A stretch of DNA of 64,000 bases from Luidia sarsii. Taxonomy: Eukaryota; Echinodermata; Asteroidea; Paxillosida; Luidiidae. A model generated the notes under the pieces. That model saw only the letters and a list, made by a program, of their open reading frames with translations. It was not told the DNA's origin and did no database searches. The stretch spans positions 5,580,621 through 5,644,620 of the forward strand of contig OX465117.1 of assembly GCA_949987565.1 (NCBI GenBank). The letters are read 5' to 3'. The position numbers and the translations under genes were made by a program. This document shows positions 1 through 12,025 of this stretch, piece by piece (position 1 is the first letter of the stretch; each line of letters begins with the position of its first letter).

Positions 1-109
1 ATTTTTCTTTGCAGTTTCTCCCCGCCGACTGACTGTTGTGTACTGCTGTATGCACACACAAGCTGCCTACCTGACAGAGGTTGGTTATCTTTGCTAGATC
101 ATCAAATCA
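1..109. repeat. Partial satellite unit at left edge
   Basis: This is the right part of a unit with GCAG, CTCCCC, CCTACC and GCTAGATC, the right half of variant d. It matches 13167-13275, so the array clearly continues to the left of the window. Confidence 0.95.
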
Positions 110-2650
110 TCATACTATGTTCGATTTAAGATTTTTCAAAGCTGATGCATAGGTGTTCTCCAGGTCTGTTTGCAGGCTAAGTTTTAGCTTTGTCATGAGA
201 ATAATGAATGAGATATTAACGAGCAAAGTATATTTTTCTTTGCAGGTGCTCGCCGCCGTCTAACTGTTGTGTACTGCTGTATGCACACACAAGCTGCCTA
301 GCTGACAGAGGTTGGTTCTCTTTGCTTGATCATCAAATCATCATACTATGTTCAATTTAAGATTTTTCAAAGCTGATGCATAGGTGTTCTCCAGGTCTGT
401 TAGCAGGCTAAGTTTTAGCTTTGTCAAGTGAATAATGATTGAGATATTAACGAGCAAAGTGTATTTTTCTTTGCAGTTTCTCTCCGCCGACTGACTGTTG
501 TGTACTGCTGTATGCACACACAAGCTGCCTAGCTGACAGAGGTTGGTTCTCTTTGCTTGATCATCAAATCATCATACTGTGTTCGATTTCAGATTTTTCA
601 AAGCTGATGCATAGGTGTTCTCCAGGTCTGTTTGCTGGCTAAGTTTTATCTTTGTCAAGTGATTAATGAATGAGATATTAACGAGCAAAGTGTATTTTTC
701 TTTACAGTTGCTCTCCGCCGTCTGACTGTTGTGTACTGCTGTATGCACACACAAGCTGTCTAGCTGACAGAGGTTGGTTCTCTTTGCTTGATCATCAAAT
801 CATCATACTATGTTCGATTTCAGATTTTTCAAAGCTGATGCATAGGTGTTCTCCAGGTCTGTTAGCAGGCTAAGTTTTAGCTTTGTCAAGTGATTAATGA
901 ATGAGATATTAACGAGCAAAGTGTATTTTTCTTTACAGTTGCTCTCCGCCGTCTGACTGTTGTGTACTGCTGTATGCACACACAAGCTGCCTAGCTGACA
1001 GAGGTTGGTTCTCTTTGCTTGATCATCAAATCATCATACTATGCTCGATTTCAGATTTTTCAAAGCTGATGCATAGGTGTTCTCCAGGTCTGTTAGCAGG
1101 CTAAGTTTTAGCTTTGTCAAGTGAATAATGAATGAGATATTAACGAGCAAAGTGTATTTTTCTTTGCAGTTTCTCCCCGCCGACTGACTGTTGTGTACTG
1201 CTGTATGCACACACAAGCTGCCTACCTGACAGAGGTTGGTTATCTTTGCTAGATCATCAAATCATCATACTATGTTCGATTTAAGATTTTTCAAAGCTGA
1301 TGCATAGGTGTTCTCCAGGTCTGTTTGCAGGCTAAGTTTTAGCTTTGTCAAGTGAATAATGAATGAGATATTAACGAGCAAAGTGTATTTTTCTTTACAG
1401 TTGCTCTCCGCCGTCTGACTGTTGTGTACTGCTGTATGCACACACAAGCTGCCTAGCTGACAGAGGTTGGTTCTCTTTGCTTGATCATCAAATCATCATA
1501 CTATGTTCGATTTAAGATTTTTCAAAGCTGATGCATAGGTGTTCTCCAGGTCTGTTAGCAGGCTAAGTTTTAGCTTTGTCAAGTGAATAATGAATGAGAT
1601 ATTAACGAGCAAAGTGTATTTTTCTTTGCAGTTTCTCTCCGCCGTCTGACTGTTGTGTACTGCTGTATGCACACACAAGCTGCCTAGCTGACAGAGGTTG
1701 GTTCTCTTTGCTTGATCATCAAATCATCATACTGTGTTCGATTTCAGATTTTTCAAAGTTGATGCATAGGTGTTCTCCAGGTCTGTTTGCTGGCTAAGTT
1801 TTATCTTTGTCAAGTGATTAATGAATGAGATATTAACGAGCAAAGTGTATTTTTCTTTACAGTTGCTCTCCGCCGTCTGACTGTTGTGTACTGCTGTATG
1901 CACACACAAGCTGCCTAGCTGACAGAGGTTGGTTCTCTTTGCTTGATCATCAAATCATCATACTATGTTCGATTTAAGATTTTTCAAAGCTGATGCATAG
2001 GTGTTCTCCAGGTCTGTTAGCAGGCTAAGTTTTAGCTTTGTCAAGTGAATAATGAATGAGATATTAACGAGCAAAGTGTATTTTTCTTTGCAGTTTCTCT
2101 CCGCCGACTGACTGTTGTGTACTGCTGTATGCACACACAAGCTGCCTACCTGACAGAGGTTGGTTATCTTTGCTTGATCATCAAATCATCATACTATGTT
2201 CGATTTAAGATTTTTCAAAGCTGATGCATAGGTGTTCTCCAGGTCTGTTGGCAGGCTAAGTTTTAGCTTTGTCAAGTGAATAATGAATGAGATATTAACG
2301 AGCAAAGTGTATTTTTCTTTACAGTTGCTCTCCGCCGTCTGACTGTTGTGTACTGCTGTATGCACACACAAGCTGCCTAGCTGACAGAGGTTGGTTCTCT
2401 TTGCTTGATCATCAAATCATCATACTATGTTCGATTTCAGATTTTTCAAAGCTGATGCATAGGTGTTCTCCAGGTCTGTTAGCAGGCTAAGTTTTAGCTT
2501 TGTCAAGTGATTAATGAATGAGATATTAACGAGCAAAGTGTATTTTTCTTTACAGTTGCTCTCCGCCGTCTGACTGTTGTGTACTGCTGTATGCACACAC
2601 AAGCTGCCTAGCTGACAGAGGTTGGTTCTCTTTGCTTGATCATCAAATCA
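110..2650. repeat. Higher-order block x-a-b-c-d-e-f-g-h-i-c, copy 1
   Basis: Eleven units. The first carries GTCATGAG, AAGTATAT and CTAACTG, which appear together in only one other unit of the window (13276). The second carries TTCAATTT, also found only once more (13507). The block reappears in the same order at 13276-15816, offset 13166 bp, with no indel between the two. The core b-to-i is the most recurrent string in the array: it also occurs complete at 38214, 42603 and 49071, and in part (d onward) near 46.1, 52.5, 55.8 and 61.8 kb. Confidence 0.93.
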
Positions 2651-5600
2651 TCATACTATGTTCGATTTAAGATTTTTCAAAGCTGATGCATAGGTGTTCT
2701 CCAGGTCTGTTAGCAGGCTAAGTTTTAGCTTTGTCAAGTGAATAATGAATGAGATATTAACGAGCAAAGTGTATTTTTCTTTGCAGTTTCTCTCCGCCGT
2801 CTGACTGTTGTGTACTGCTGTATGCACACACAAGCTGCCTACCTGACAGAGGTTGGTTCTCTTTGCTTGATCATCAAATCATCATAGTATGTTCGATTTA
2901 AGATTTTTCAAAGCTGATGCATAGGTGTTTTCCAGGTCTGTTCGCAGGCTAAGTTTTAGCTTTGTCAAGTGAATAATGAATGAGATATTAACGAGCAAAG
3001 TGTATTTTTCTTTACAGTTGCTCTCCGCCGTCTGACTGTTGTGTACTGCTGTATGCACACACAAGCTGCCTAGCTGACAGAGGTTGGTTCTCTTTGCTTG
3101 ATCATCAAATCATCATACTATGTTCGATTTAAGATTTTTCAAAGCTGATGCATAGGTGTTCTCCAGGTCTGTTAGCAGGCTAAGTTTTAGCTTTGTCAAA
3201 TGAATAATGATTGAGATATTAACGAGCAAAGTGTATTTTTCTTTACAGTTGCTCTCCGCCGACTGACTGTTGTGTACTGCTGTATGCACACACAAGCTGC
3301 CTAGCTGACAGAGGTTGGTTCTCTTTGCTTGATCATCAAATCATCATACTATGTTCGATTTCAGATTTTTCAAAGCTGATGCATAGGTGTTCTCCAGGTC
3401 TGTTAGCACGCTAAGTTTTAGCTTTGTCAAGTGAATAATGAATGAGATATTAACGAGCAAAGTGTATTTTTCTTTGCAGTTTCTTTCCGCCGACTGACTG
3501 TTGGGTACTGCTGTATGCACACACAAGCTGCCTAGCTGACAGAGGTTGGTTCTCTTTGCTTGATCATCAAATCATCATACTATGTTCGATTTCAGATTTT
3601 TCAAAGCTGATGCATAGGTGTTCTCCAGGTCTGTTAGCAGGCTAAGTTTTAGCTTTGTCAAGTGAATAATGAATGAGATATTAACGAGCAAAGTGTATTT
3701 TTCTTTACAGTTGCTCCCCGCCGACTGACTGTTGTGTACTGCTGTATGCACACACAAGCTGCCTAGCTGACAGAGGTTGGTTCTCTTTGCTTGATCATCA
3801 AATCATCATACTATGTTCGATTTAAGATTTTTCAAAGCTGATGCATAGGTGTTCTCCAGGTCTGTTAGCAGGCTAAGTTTTAGCTTTGTCAAGTGAATAA
3901 TGAATGAGATATTAACGAGCAAAGTGTATTTTTCTTTGCAGTTTCTCTCCGCCGACTGACTGTTGTGTACTGCTGTATGCACACACAAGCTGCCTACCTG
4001 ACAGAGGTTGGTTATCTTTGCTTGATCATCAAATCATCATACTATGTTTGATTTAAGATTTTTCAAAGCTGGTGCATAGGTGTTCACCAGGTCTGTTAGC
4101 AGGCTAAGTTTTAGCTTTGTCAAGTGAATAATGAATGAGATATTAACGAGCAAAGTGTATTTTTCTTTACAGTTGCTCTCCGCCGTCTGACTGTTGTGTA
4201 CTGCTGTATGCACACACTAGCTGCCTAGCTGACAGAGGTTGGTTCTCTTTGCTTGATCATCAAATCATCATACTGTGTTCGATTTCAGATTTTTCAAAGC
4301 TGATATAGGTGTTCTCCAGGTCTGTTAGCTGGCTAAGTTTTAGCTTTGTCAAGTGATTAATTAATGAGATATTAACGAGCAAAGTGTATTTTTCTTTACA
4401 GTTGCTCTCCGCCGTCTGACTGTTGTGTTCTGCTGTATGCACACACAAGCTGCCTAGCTGACAGAGGTTGGTTCTCTTTGCTTGATCATCAAATTATCAT
4501 ACTATGTTCGATTTCAGATTTTTCAAAGCTGATGCATGGGTGTTCTCCAGGTCTGTTAGCAGGCTAAGTTTTAGCTTTGTCAAGTGAATAATGAATGAAC
4601 TATTAACGAGCAAAGTGTATTTTTCTTTGCAGTTTCTCCCCGCCGACTGACTGTTGTGTACTGCTGTATGCACACACAAGCTGCCTACCTGACAGAGGTT
4701 GGTTATCTTTGCTTGATCATCAGATCATCATACTATGTTCGATTTCAGATTTTTCAAAGCTGATGCATAGGTGTTCTCCAGGTCTGTTAGCAGGCTAAGT
4801 TTTAGCTTTGTCAAGTGAATAATGAATGAGATATTAACGAGCAAAGTGTATTTTTCTTTACAGTTGCTCCCCGCCGACTGACTGTTGTGTACTGCTGTAT
4901 GCACACACAAGCTGCCTAGCTGACAGAGGTTGGTTCTCTTTGCTTGATCATCAAATCATCATACTATGTTCGATTTAAGATTTTTCAAAGCTGATGCATA
5001 GGTGTTCTCCAGGTCTGTTAGCAGGCTAAGTTTTAGCTTTGTCAAGTGAATAATGAATGAGATATTAACGAGCAAAGTGTATTTTTCTTTGCAGTTTCTC
5101 TCCGCCGACTGACTGTTGTGTACTGCTGTATGCACACACAAGCTGCCTACCTGACAGAGGTTGGTTATCTTTGCTTGATCATCAAATCATCATACTATGT
5201 TTGATTTAAGATTTTTTCAAAGCTGGTGCATAGGTGTTCACCAGGTCTGTTAGCAGGCTAAGTTTTAGCTTTGTCAAGTGAATAATGAATGAGATATTAA
5301 CGAGCAAAGTGTATTTTTCTTTACAGTTGCTCTCCGCCGTCTGACTGTTGTGTACTGCTGTATGCACACACAAGCTGCCTAGCTGACAGAGGTTGGTTCT
5401 CTTTGCTTGATCATCAAATCATCATACTATGTTCGATTTCAGATTTTTCAAAGCTGATGCATAGGTGTTCTCCAGGTCTGTTAGCAGGCTACGTTTTAGC
5501 TTTGTCAAGTGAATAATGAATGAGATATTAACGAGCAAAGTGTATTTTTCTTTACAGTTGCTCTCCGCCGTCTGACTGTTGTGTACTGCTGTATGCACAC

Positions 5601-5652
5601 ACAAGCTGCCTAGCTGACAGAGGTTGGTTCCCTTTGCTTGATCATCAAATCA
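2651..5652. repeat. Higher-order block f-r-s-v-w-h-t-u-n-w-h-t-q
   Basis: Thirteen units with an internal five-step repeat, w-h-t being followed first by u-n and then again by w-h-t. The order matches 25973-28973 apart from the indels, so this is a diverged copy about 23.3 kb away. It holds two length variants: u at 4268-4496 lacks 2 bp (GATATAGG near 4304), and t at 5190-5421 has an extra T (six T at 5212-5217). The t unit at 4037 carries a private A-to-T change at 4218. Confidence 0.9.
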
Positions 5653-7731
5653 TCATACTATGTTCGATTTCAGATTTTTCAAAGCTGATGCATAGGTGTT
5701 CTCCAGGTCTGTTAGCAGGCTAAGTTTTAGCTTTATCAAGTGAATAATGAATGAGATATTAACGAGCAAAGTGTATTTTTCTTTACAGTTGCTCTCCGCC
5801 GTCTGACTTTTGTGTACTGCTGTATGCACACACAAGCTGCCTAGCTGACAGAGGTTGGTTCTCTTTACTTAATCATCAAATCATCATACTATGTTCGATT
5901 TCAGATTTTTCAAAGCTGATGCATAGGTGTTCTCCAGGTCTGTTAGCAGGCTAAGTTTTAGCTTTGTCAAGTGAATAATGAATGAGATATTAACGAGCAA
6001 AGTGTATTTTTCTTTACAGTTGCTCTCCGCCGTCTGACTGTTGTGTACTGCTGTATGCACACACAAGCTGCCTAGCTGACAGAGGTTGGTTCCCTTTGCT
6101 TGATCATCAAATCATCATACTATGTTCGATTTCAGATTTTTCAAAGCTGATGCATAGGTGTTCTCCAGGTCTGTTAGCAGGCTAAGTTTTAGCTTTATCA
6201 AGTGAATAATGAATGAGATATTAACGAGCAAAGTGTATTTTTCTTTACAGTTGCTCTCCGCCGTCTGACTTTTGTGTACTGCTGTATGCACACACAAGCT
6301 GCCTAGCTGACAGAGGTTGGTTCTCTTTACTTAATCATCAAATCATCATACTATGTTCGATTTCAGATTTTTCAAAGCTGATGCATAGGTGTTCTCCAGG
6401 TCTGTTAGCAGGCTAAGTTTTAGCTTTGTCAAGTGAATAATGAATGAGATATTAACGAGCAAAGTGTATTTTTCTTTGCAGTTTCTCTCCGCCGTCTGAC
6501 TGTTGTGTACTGCTGTATACACACACAAGCTGCCTAGCTGACAGAGGTTGGTTCTCTTTGCTTGATCATCAAATCATCATACTGTGTTCGATTTCAGATT
6601 TTTCAAAGCTGATGCATAGGTGTTCTCCAGGTCTGTTAGCTGGCTAAGTTTTAGCTTTGTCAAGTGATTAATGAATGAGATATTAACGAGCAAAGTGTAT
6701 TTTTCTTTACAGTTGCTCTCCGCCGTCTGACTGTTGTGTACTGCTGTATGCACACACAAGCTGCCTAGCTGACAGAGGTTGGTTCTCTTTGCTTGATCAT
6801 CAAATCATCATACTATGTTCGATTTAAGATTTTTCAAAGCTGATGCATAGGTGTTCTCCAGGTCTGTTAGCAGGCTAAGTTTTAGCTTTGTCAAGTGAAT
6901 AATGAATGAGATATTAACGAGCAAAGTGTATTTTTCTTTGCAGTTTCTCTCCGCCGTCTGACTGTTGTGTACTGCTGTATGCACACACAAGCTGCCTACC
7001 TGACAGAGGTTGGTTCTCTTTGCTTGATCATCAAATCATCATAGTATGTTCGATTTAAGATTTTTCAAAGCTGATGCATAGGTGTTCTCCAGGTCTGTTC
7101 GCAGGCTAAGTTTTAGCTTTGTCAAGTGAATAATGAATGAGATATTAACGAGCAAAGTGTATTTTTCTTTACAGTTGCTCTCCGCCGTCTTACTGTTGTG
7201 TACTGCTGTATGCACACACAAGCTGCCTAGCTGACAGAGGTTGGTTCTCTTTGCTTGATCATCAAATCATCATACTATGTTCGATTTAAGATTTTTCAAA
7301 GCTGATGCATAGGTGTTCTCCAGGTCTGTTAGCAGGCTAAGTTTTAGCTTTGTCAAATGAATAATGATTGAGATATTAACGAGCAAAGTGTATTTTTCTT
7401 TACAGTTGCTCTCCGCCGACTGACTGTTGTGTACTGCTGTATGCACACACAAGCTGCCTAGCTGACAGAGGTTGGTTCTCTTTGCTTGATCATCAAATCA
7501 TCATACTATGTTCGATTTCAGATTTTTCAAAGCTGATGCATAGGTGTTCTCCAGGTCTGTTAGCACGCTAAGTTTTAGCTTTGTCAAGTGAATAATGAAT
7601 GAGATATTAACGAGCAAAGTGTATTTTTCTTTGCAGTTTCTTTCCGCCGACTGACTGTTGGGTACTGCTGTATGCACACACAAGCTGCCTAGCTGACAGA
7701 GGTTGGTTCCCTTTGCTTGATCATCAAATCA
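5653..7731. repeat. Nine-unit block y-z-y-p-o-f-r-s-v, copy 1
   Basis: Nine units (2079 bp) followed immediately by a second copy. Every unit agrees with its partner 2079 bp downstream when translated in the reverse frame, including rare markers such as CTTTATC, GTATACAC, CGTCTTACTG, AGCACGC and GGGTACTG. The two copies part at the last unit: here its end reads CCTAGCTG and GGTTCCCT, as before a y unit, while the second copy ends CCTACCTG and GGTTCTCT. This places the duplication junction near 7640-7690. Confidence 0.94.
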
Positions 7732-9810
7732 TCATACTATGTTCGATTTCAGATTTTTCAAAGCTGATGCATAGGTGTTCTCCAGGTCTGTTAGCAGGCT
7801 AAGTTTTAGCTTTATCAAGTGAATAATGAATGAGATATTAACGAGCAAAGTGTATTTTTCTTTACAGTTGCTCTCCGCCGTCTGACTTTTGTGTACTGCT
7901 GTATGCACACACAAGCTGCCTAGCTGACAGAGGTTGGTTCTCTTTACTTAATCATCAAATCATCATACTATGTTCGATTTCAGATTTTTCAAAGCTGATG
8001 CATAGGTGTTCTCCAGGTCTGTTAGCAGGCTAAGTTTTAGCTTTGTCAAGTGAATAATGAATGAGATATTAACGAGCAAAGTGTATTTTTCTTTACAGTT
8101 GCTCTCCGCCGTCTGACTGTTGTGTACTGCTGTATGCACACACAAGCTGCCTAGCTGACAGAGGTTGGTTCCCTTTGCTTGATCATCAAATCATCATACT
8201 ATGTTCGATTTCAGATTTTTCAAAGCTGATGCATAGGTGTTCTCCAGGTCTGTTAGCAGGCTAAGTTTTAGCTTTATCAAGTGAATAATGAATGAGATAT
8301 TAACGAGCAAAGTGTATTTTTCTTTACAGTTGCTCTCCGCCGTCTGACTTTTGTGTACTGCTGTATGCACACACAAGCTGCCTAGCTGACAGAGGTTGGT
8401 TCTCTTTACTTAATCATCAAATCATCATACTATGTTCGATTTCAGATTTTTCAAAGCTGATGCATAGGTGTTCTCCAGGTCTGTTAGCAGGCTAAGTTTT
8501 AGCTTTGTCAAGTGAATAATGAATGAGATATTAACGAGCAAAGTGTATTTTTCTTTGCAGTTTCTCTCCGCCGTCTGACTGTTGTGTACTGCTGTATACA
8601 CACACAAGCTGCCTAGCTGACAGAGGTTGGTTCTCTTTGCTTGATCATCAAATCATCATACTGTGTTCGATTTCAGATTTTTCAAAGCTGATGCATAGGT
8701 GTTCTCCAGGTCTGTTAGCTGGCTAAGTTTTAGCTTTGTCAAGTGATTAATGAATGAGATATTAACGAGCAAAGTGTATTTTTCTTTACAGTTGCTCTCC
8801 GCCGTCTGACTGTTGTGTACTGCTGTATGCACACACAAGCTGCCTAGCTGACAGAGGTTGGTTCTCTTTGCTTGATCATCAAATCATCATACTATGTTCG
8901 ATTTAAGATTTTTCAAAGCTGATGCATAGGTGTTCTCCAGGTCTGTTAGCAGGCTAAGTTTTAGCTTTGTCAAGTGAATAATGAATGAGATATTAACGAG
9001 CAAAGTGTATTTTTCTTTGCAGTTTCTCTCCGCCGTCTGACTGTTGTGTACTGCTGTATGCACACACAAGCTGCCTACCTGACAGAGGTTGGTTCTCTTT
9101 GCTTGATCATCAAATCATCATAGTATGTTCGATTTAAGATTTTTCAAAGCTGATGCATAGGTGTTCTCCAGGTCTGTTCGCAGGCTAAGTTTTAGCTTTG
9201 TCAAGTGAATAATGAATGAGATATTAACGAGCAAAGTGTATTTTTCTTTACAGTTGCTCTCCGCCGTCTTACTGTTGTGTACTGCTGTATGCACACACAA
9301 GCTGCCTAGCTGACAGAGGTTGGTTCTCTTTGCTTGATCATCAAATCATCATACTATGTTCGATTTAAGATTTTTCAAAGCTGATGCATAGGTGTTCTCC
9401 AGGTCTGTTAGCAGGCTAAGTTTTAGCTTTGTCAAATGAATAATGATTGAGATATTAACGAGCAAAGTGTATTTTTCTTTACAGTTGCTCTCCGCCGACT
9501 GACTGTTGTGTACTGCTGTATGCACACACAAGCTGCCTAGCTGACAGAGGTTGGTTCTCTTTGCTTGATCATCAAATCATCATACTATGTTCGATTTCAG
9601 ATTTTTCAAAGCTGATGCATAGGTGTTCTCCAGGTCTGTTAGCACGCTAAGTTTTAGCTTTGTCAAGTGAATAATGAATGAGATATTAACGAGCAAAGTG
9701 TATTTTTCTTTGCAGTTTCTTTCCGCCGACTGACTGTTGGGTACTGCTGTATGCACACACAAGCTGCCTACCTGACAGAGGTTGGTTCTCTTTGCTTGAT
9801 CATCAAATCA
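7732..9810. repeat. Nine-unit block y-z-y-p-o-f-r-s-v, copy 2
   Basis: Tandem partner of the preceding nine-unit block. Its right end keeps the ordinary v-to-h junction (CCTACC, then GGTTCTCT), as seen at 26666 and 30360. The right boundary is therefore the original one and the inner junction is the derived one. Confidence 0.94.
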
Positions 9811-11847
9811 TCATACTATGTTCGATTTCAGATTTTTCAAAGCTGATGCATAGGTGTTCTCCAGGTCTGTTAGCAGGCTAAGTTTTAGCTTTGTCAAGTG
9901 AATAATGAATGAGATATTAACGAGCAAAGTGTATTTTTTTTTGCAGTTTTTCTCCGCCGACTGACTGTTGTGTACTGCTGTATGCACACACAAGCTGCCT
10001 ACCTGACAGAGGTTGGTTATCTTTGCTTGATCATCAAATCATCATACTGTGTTCGATTTCAGATTTTTCAAAGCTGATGCATAGGTGTTCTCCAGGTCTG
10101 TTAGCTGGCTAAGTTTTAGCTTTGTCAAGTGAATAATGAATGAGATATTAACGAGCAAAGTGTATTTTTCATTACAGTTGCTCTCCGCCGTCTGACTGTT
10201 TTGTACTGCTGTATGCACACACAAGCTGCCTACCTGACAGAGGTTGGTTCTCTTTACTTGATCATCAAATCATCATACTATGTTCGATTTCAGATTTTTC
10301 AAAGCTGATGCATAGGTGTTCTCCAGGTCTGTTAGCAGGCTAAGTTTTAGCTTTGTCAAGTGAATAATGAATGAGATATTAACGAGCAAAGTGTATTTTT
10401 CTTTGCAGTTTCTCTCCGCCGTCTGACTGTTGTGTACTGCTGTATACACACACAAGCTGCCTAGCTGACAGAGGTTGGTTCTCTTTGCTTGATCATCAAA
10501 TCATCATACTGTGTTCGATTTCAGATTTTTCAAAGCTGATGCATAGGTGTTCTCCAGGTCTGTTAGCTGGCTAAGTTTTAGCTTTGTCAAGTGATTAATG
10601 AATGAGATATTAACGAGCAAAGTGTATTTTTCTTTACAGTTGCTCTCCGCCGTCTGACTGTTGTGTACTGCTGTATGCACACACAAGCTGCCTAGCTGAC
10701 AGAGGTTGGTGCTCTTTGCTTGATCATCAAATCATCATACTATGTTCGATTTAAGATTTTTCAAAGCTGATGCATAGGTGTTCTCCAGGTCTGTTAGCAG
10801 GCTAAGTTTTAGCTTTGTCAAGTGAATAATGAATGAGATATTAACGAGCAAAGTGTATTTTTCTTTGCAGTTTCTCTCCGCCGTCTGACTGTTGTGTACT
10901 GCTGTATGCACACACAAGCTGCCTACCTGACAGAGGTTGGTTCTCTTTGCTTGATCATCAAATCATCATAGTGTGTTCGATTTAAGATTTTTCAAAGCTG
11001 ATGCATAGGTGTTCTCCAGGTCTGTTCGCAGGCTAAGTTTTAGCTTTGTCAAGTGAATAATGAATGAGATATTAACGAGCAAAGTGTATTTTTCTTTACA
11101 GTTGCTCTCCGCCGTCTGACTGTTGTGTACTGCTGTATGCACACACAAGCTGCCTAGCTGACAGAGGTTGGTTCTCTTTGCTTGATCATCAAATCATCAT
11201 ACTATGTTCGATTTAAGATTTTTCAAAGCTGATGCATAGGTGTTCTCCAGGTCTGTTAGCAGGCTAAGTTTTAGCTTTGTCAAGTGAATAATGATTGAGA
11301 TATTAACGAGCAAAGTGTATTTTTCTTTACAGTTGCTCTCCGCCGACTGACTGTTGTGTACTGCTGTATGCACACACAAGCTGCCTAGCTGACAGAGGTT
11401 GGTTCTCTTTGCTTGATCATAAAATCATCATACTATGTTCGATTTCAGATTTTTCAAAGCTGATGCATAGGTGTTCTCCAGGTCTGTTAGCAGGCTAAGT
11501 TTTAGCTTTGTCAAGTGAATAATGAATGAGATATTAACGAGCAAAGTGTATTTTTCTTTGCAGTTTCTCTCCGCCGACTGACTGTTGTGTACTGCTGTAT
11601 GCACACACAAGCTGCCTACCTGACAGAGGTTGGTTATCTTTGCTTGATCATCAAATCATCATACTGTGTTCGATTTCAGATTTTTCAAAGCTGATGCATA
11701 GGTGTTCTCCAGGTCTGTTAGCTGGCTGAGTTTTAGCTTTGTCAAGTGAATAATGAATGAGATATTAACGAGCAAAGTGTATTTTTCATTACAGTTGCTC
11801 TCCGCCGTCTGACTGTTGTGTACTGCTGTATGCACACACAAGCTGCC

Positions 11848-11916
11848 TAGCTGACAGAGGTTGGTTCTCTTTGCTTGATCATCAAATCATCATACTATGT
11901 TCGATTTCAGATTTTT
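11848..11916 (+). promoter_or_regulatory. tRNA-like internal promoter resemblance (speculative)
   Basis: TAGCTGACAGAGG at 11848-11860 resembles a polymerase III A box (TRGC start and GG end fit; the centre does not). It is followed after 38 bases by GTTCGATTTC at 11899-11908, which fits eight of nine positions of the B-box core GWTCRANNC. Five T follow at 11912-11916, a possible polymerase III stop. Order and spacing are those of a tRNA or tRNA-derived element, but no tRNA fold is evident. This is a resemblance only. Many units share it. Confidence 0.12.
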
Positions 11917-11955
11917 CAAAGCTGATGCATAGGTGTTCTCCAGGTCTGTTAGCAT

Positions 11956-11968
11956 GCTAAGTTTTAGC
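11956..11968. repeat. Short inverted repeat inside the unit
   Basis: GCTAA, a 3-base loop and TTAGC form a perfect 5-bp dyad. It is kept in most units but broken in b and g (TTATC) and in q (CTACG). Its recurrence comes from the repetition of the unit and does not by itself show function. Confidence 0.5.
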
Positions 11969-11995
11969 TTTGTCAAGTGAATAATGAATGAGATA

Positions 11996-12025
11996 TTAAC
12001 GAGCAAAGTGTATTTTTCTTTACAG
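11996..12025 (+). promoter_or_regulatory. 3' splice-site-like string (speculative)
   Basis: TTAAC fits the branch-point pattern YTNAY. About 25 bases further on, a nearly pure pyrimidine tract ends in ACAG (GCAG in the other half of the units). This is the normal layout of an intron end, and it occurs in almost every unit on the plus strand. No matching strong 5' splice site or exon was found, so it may be chance fixed by amplification. Confidence 0.15.

Noticed and set aside
2431..2541. Phased T-tract DNA bending
   Set aside because: The two T runs per unit lie about 101 and 130 bp apart and do not form a series at helical spacing.
4260..4448. 62- and 64-codon versions (4260, 18348, 19729, 22736, 23888, 27582) as distinct genes
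   Set aside because: They are the same frame shifted by the 2-bp deletion of variant u or, at 19729, by a 1-bp insertion.
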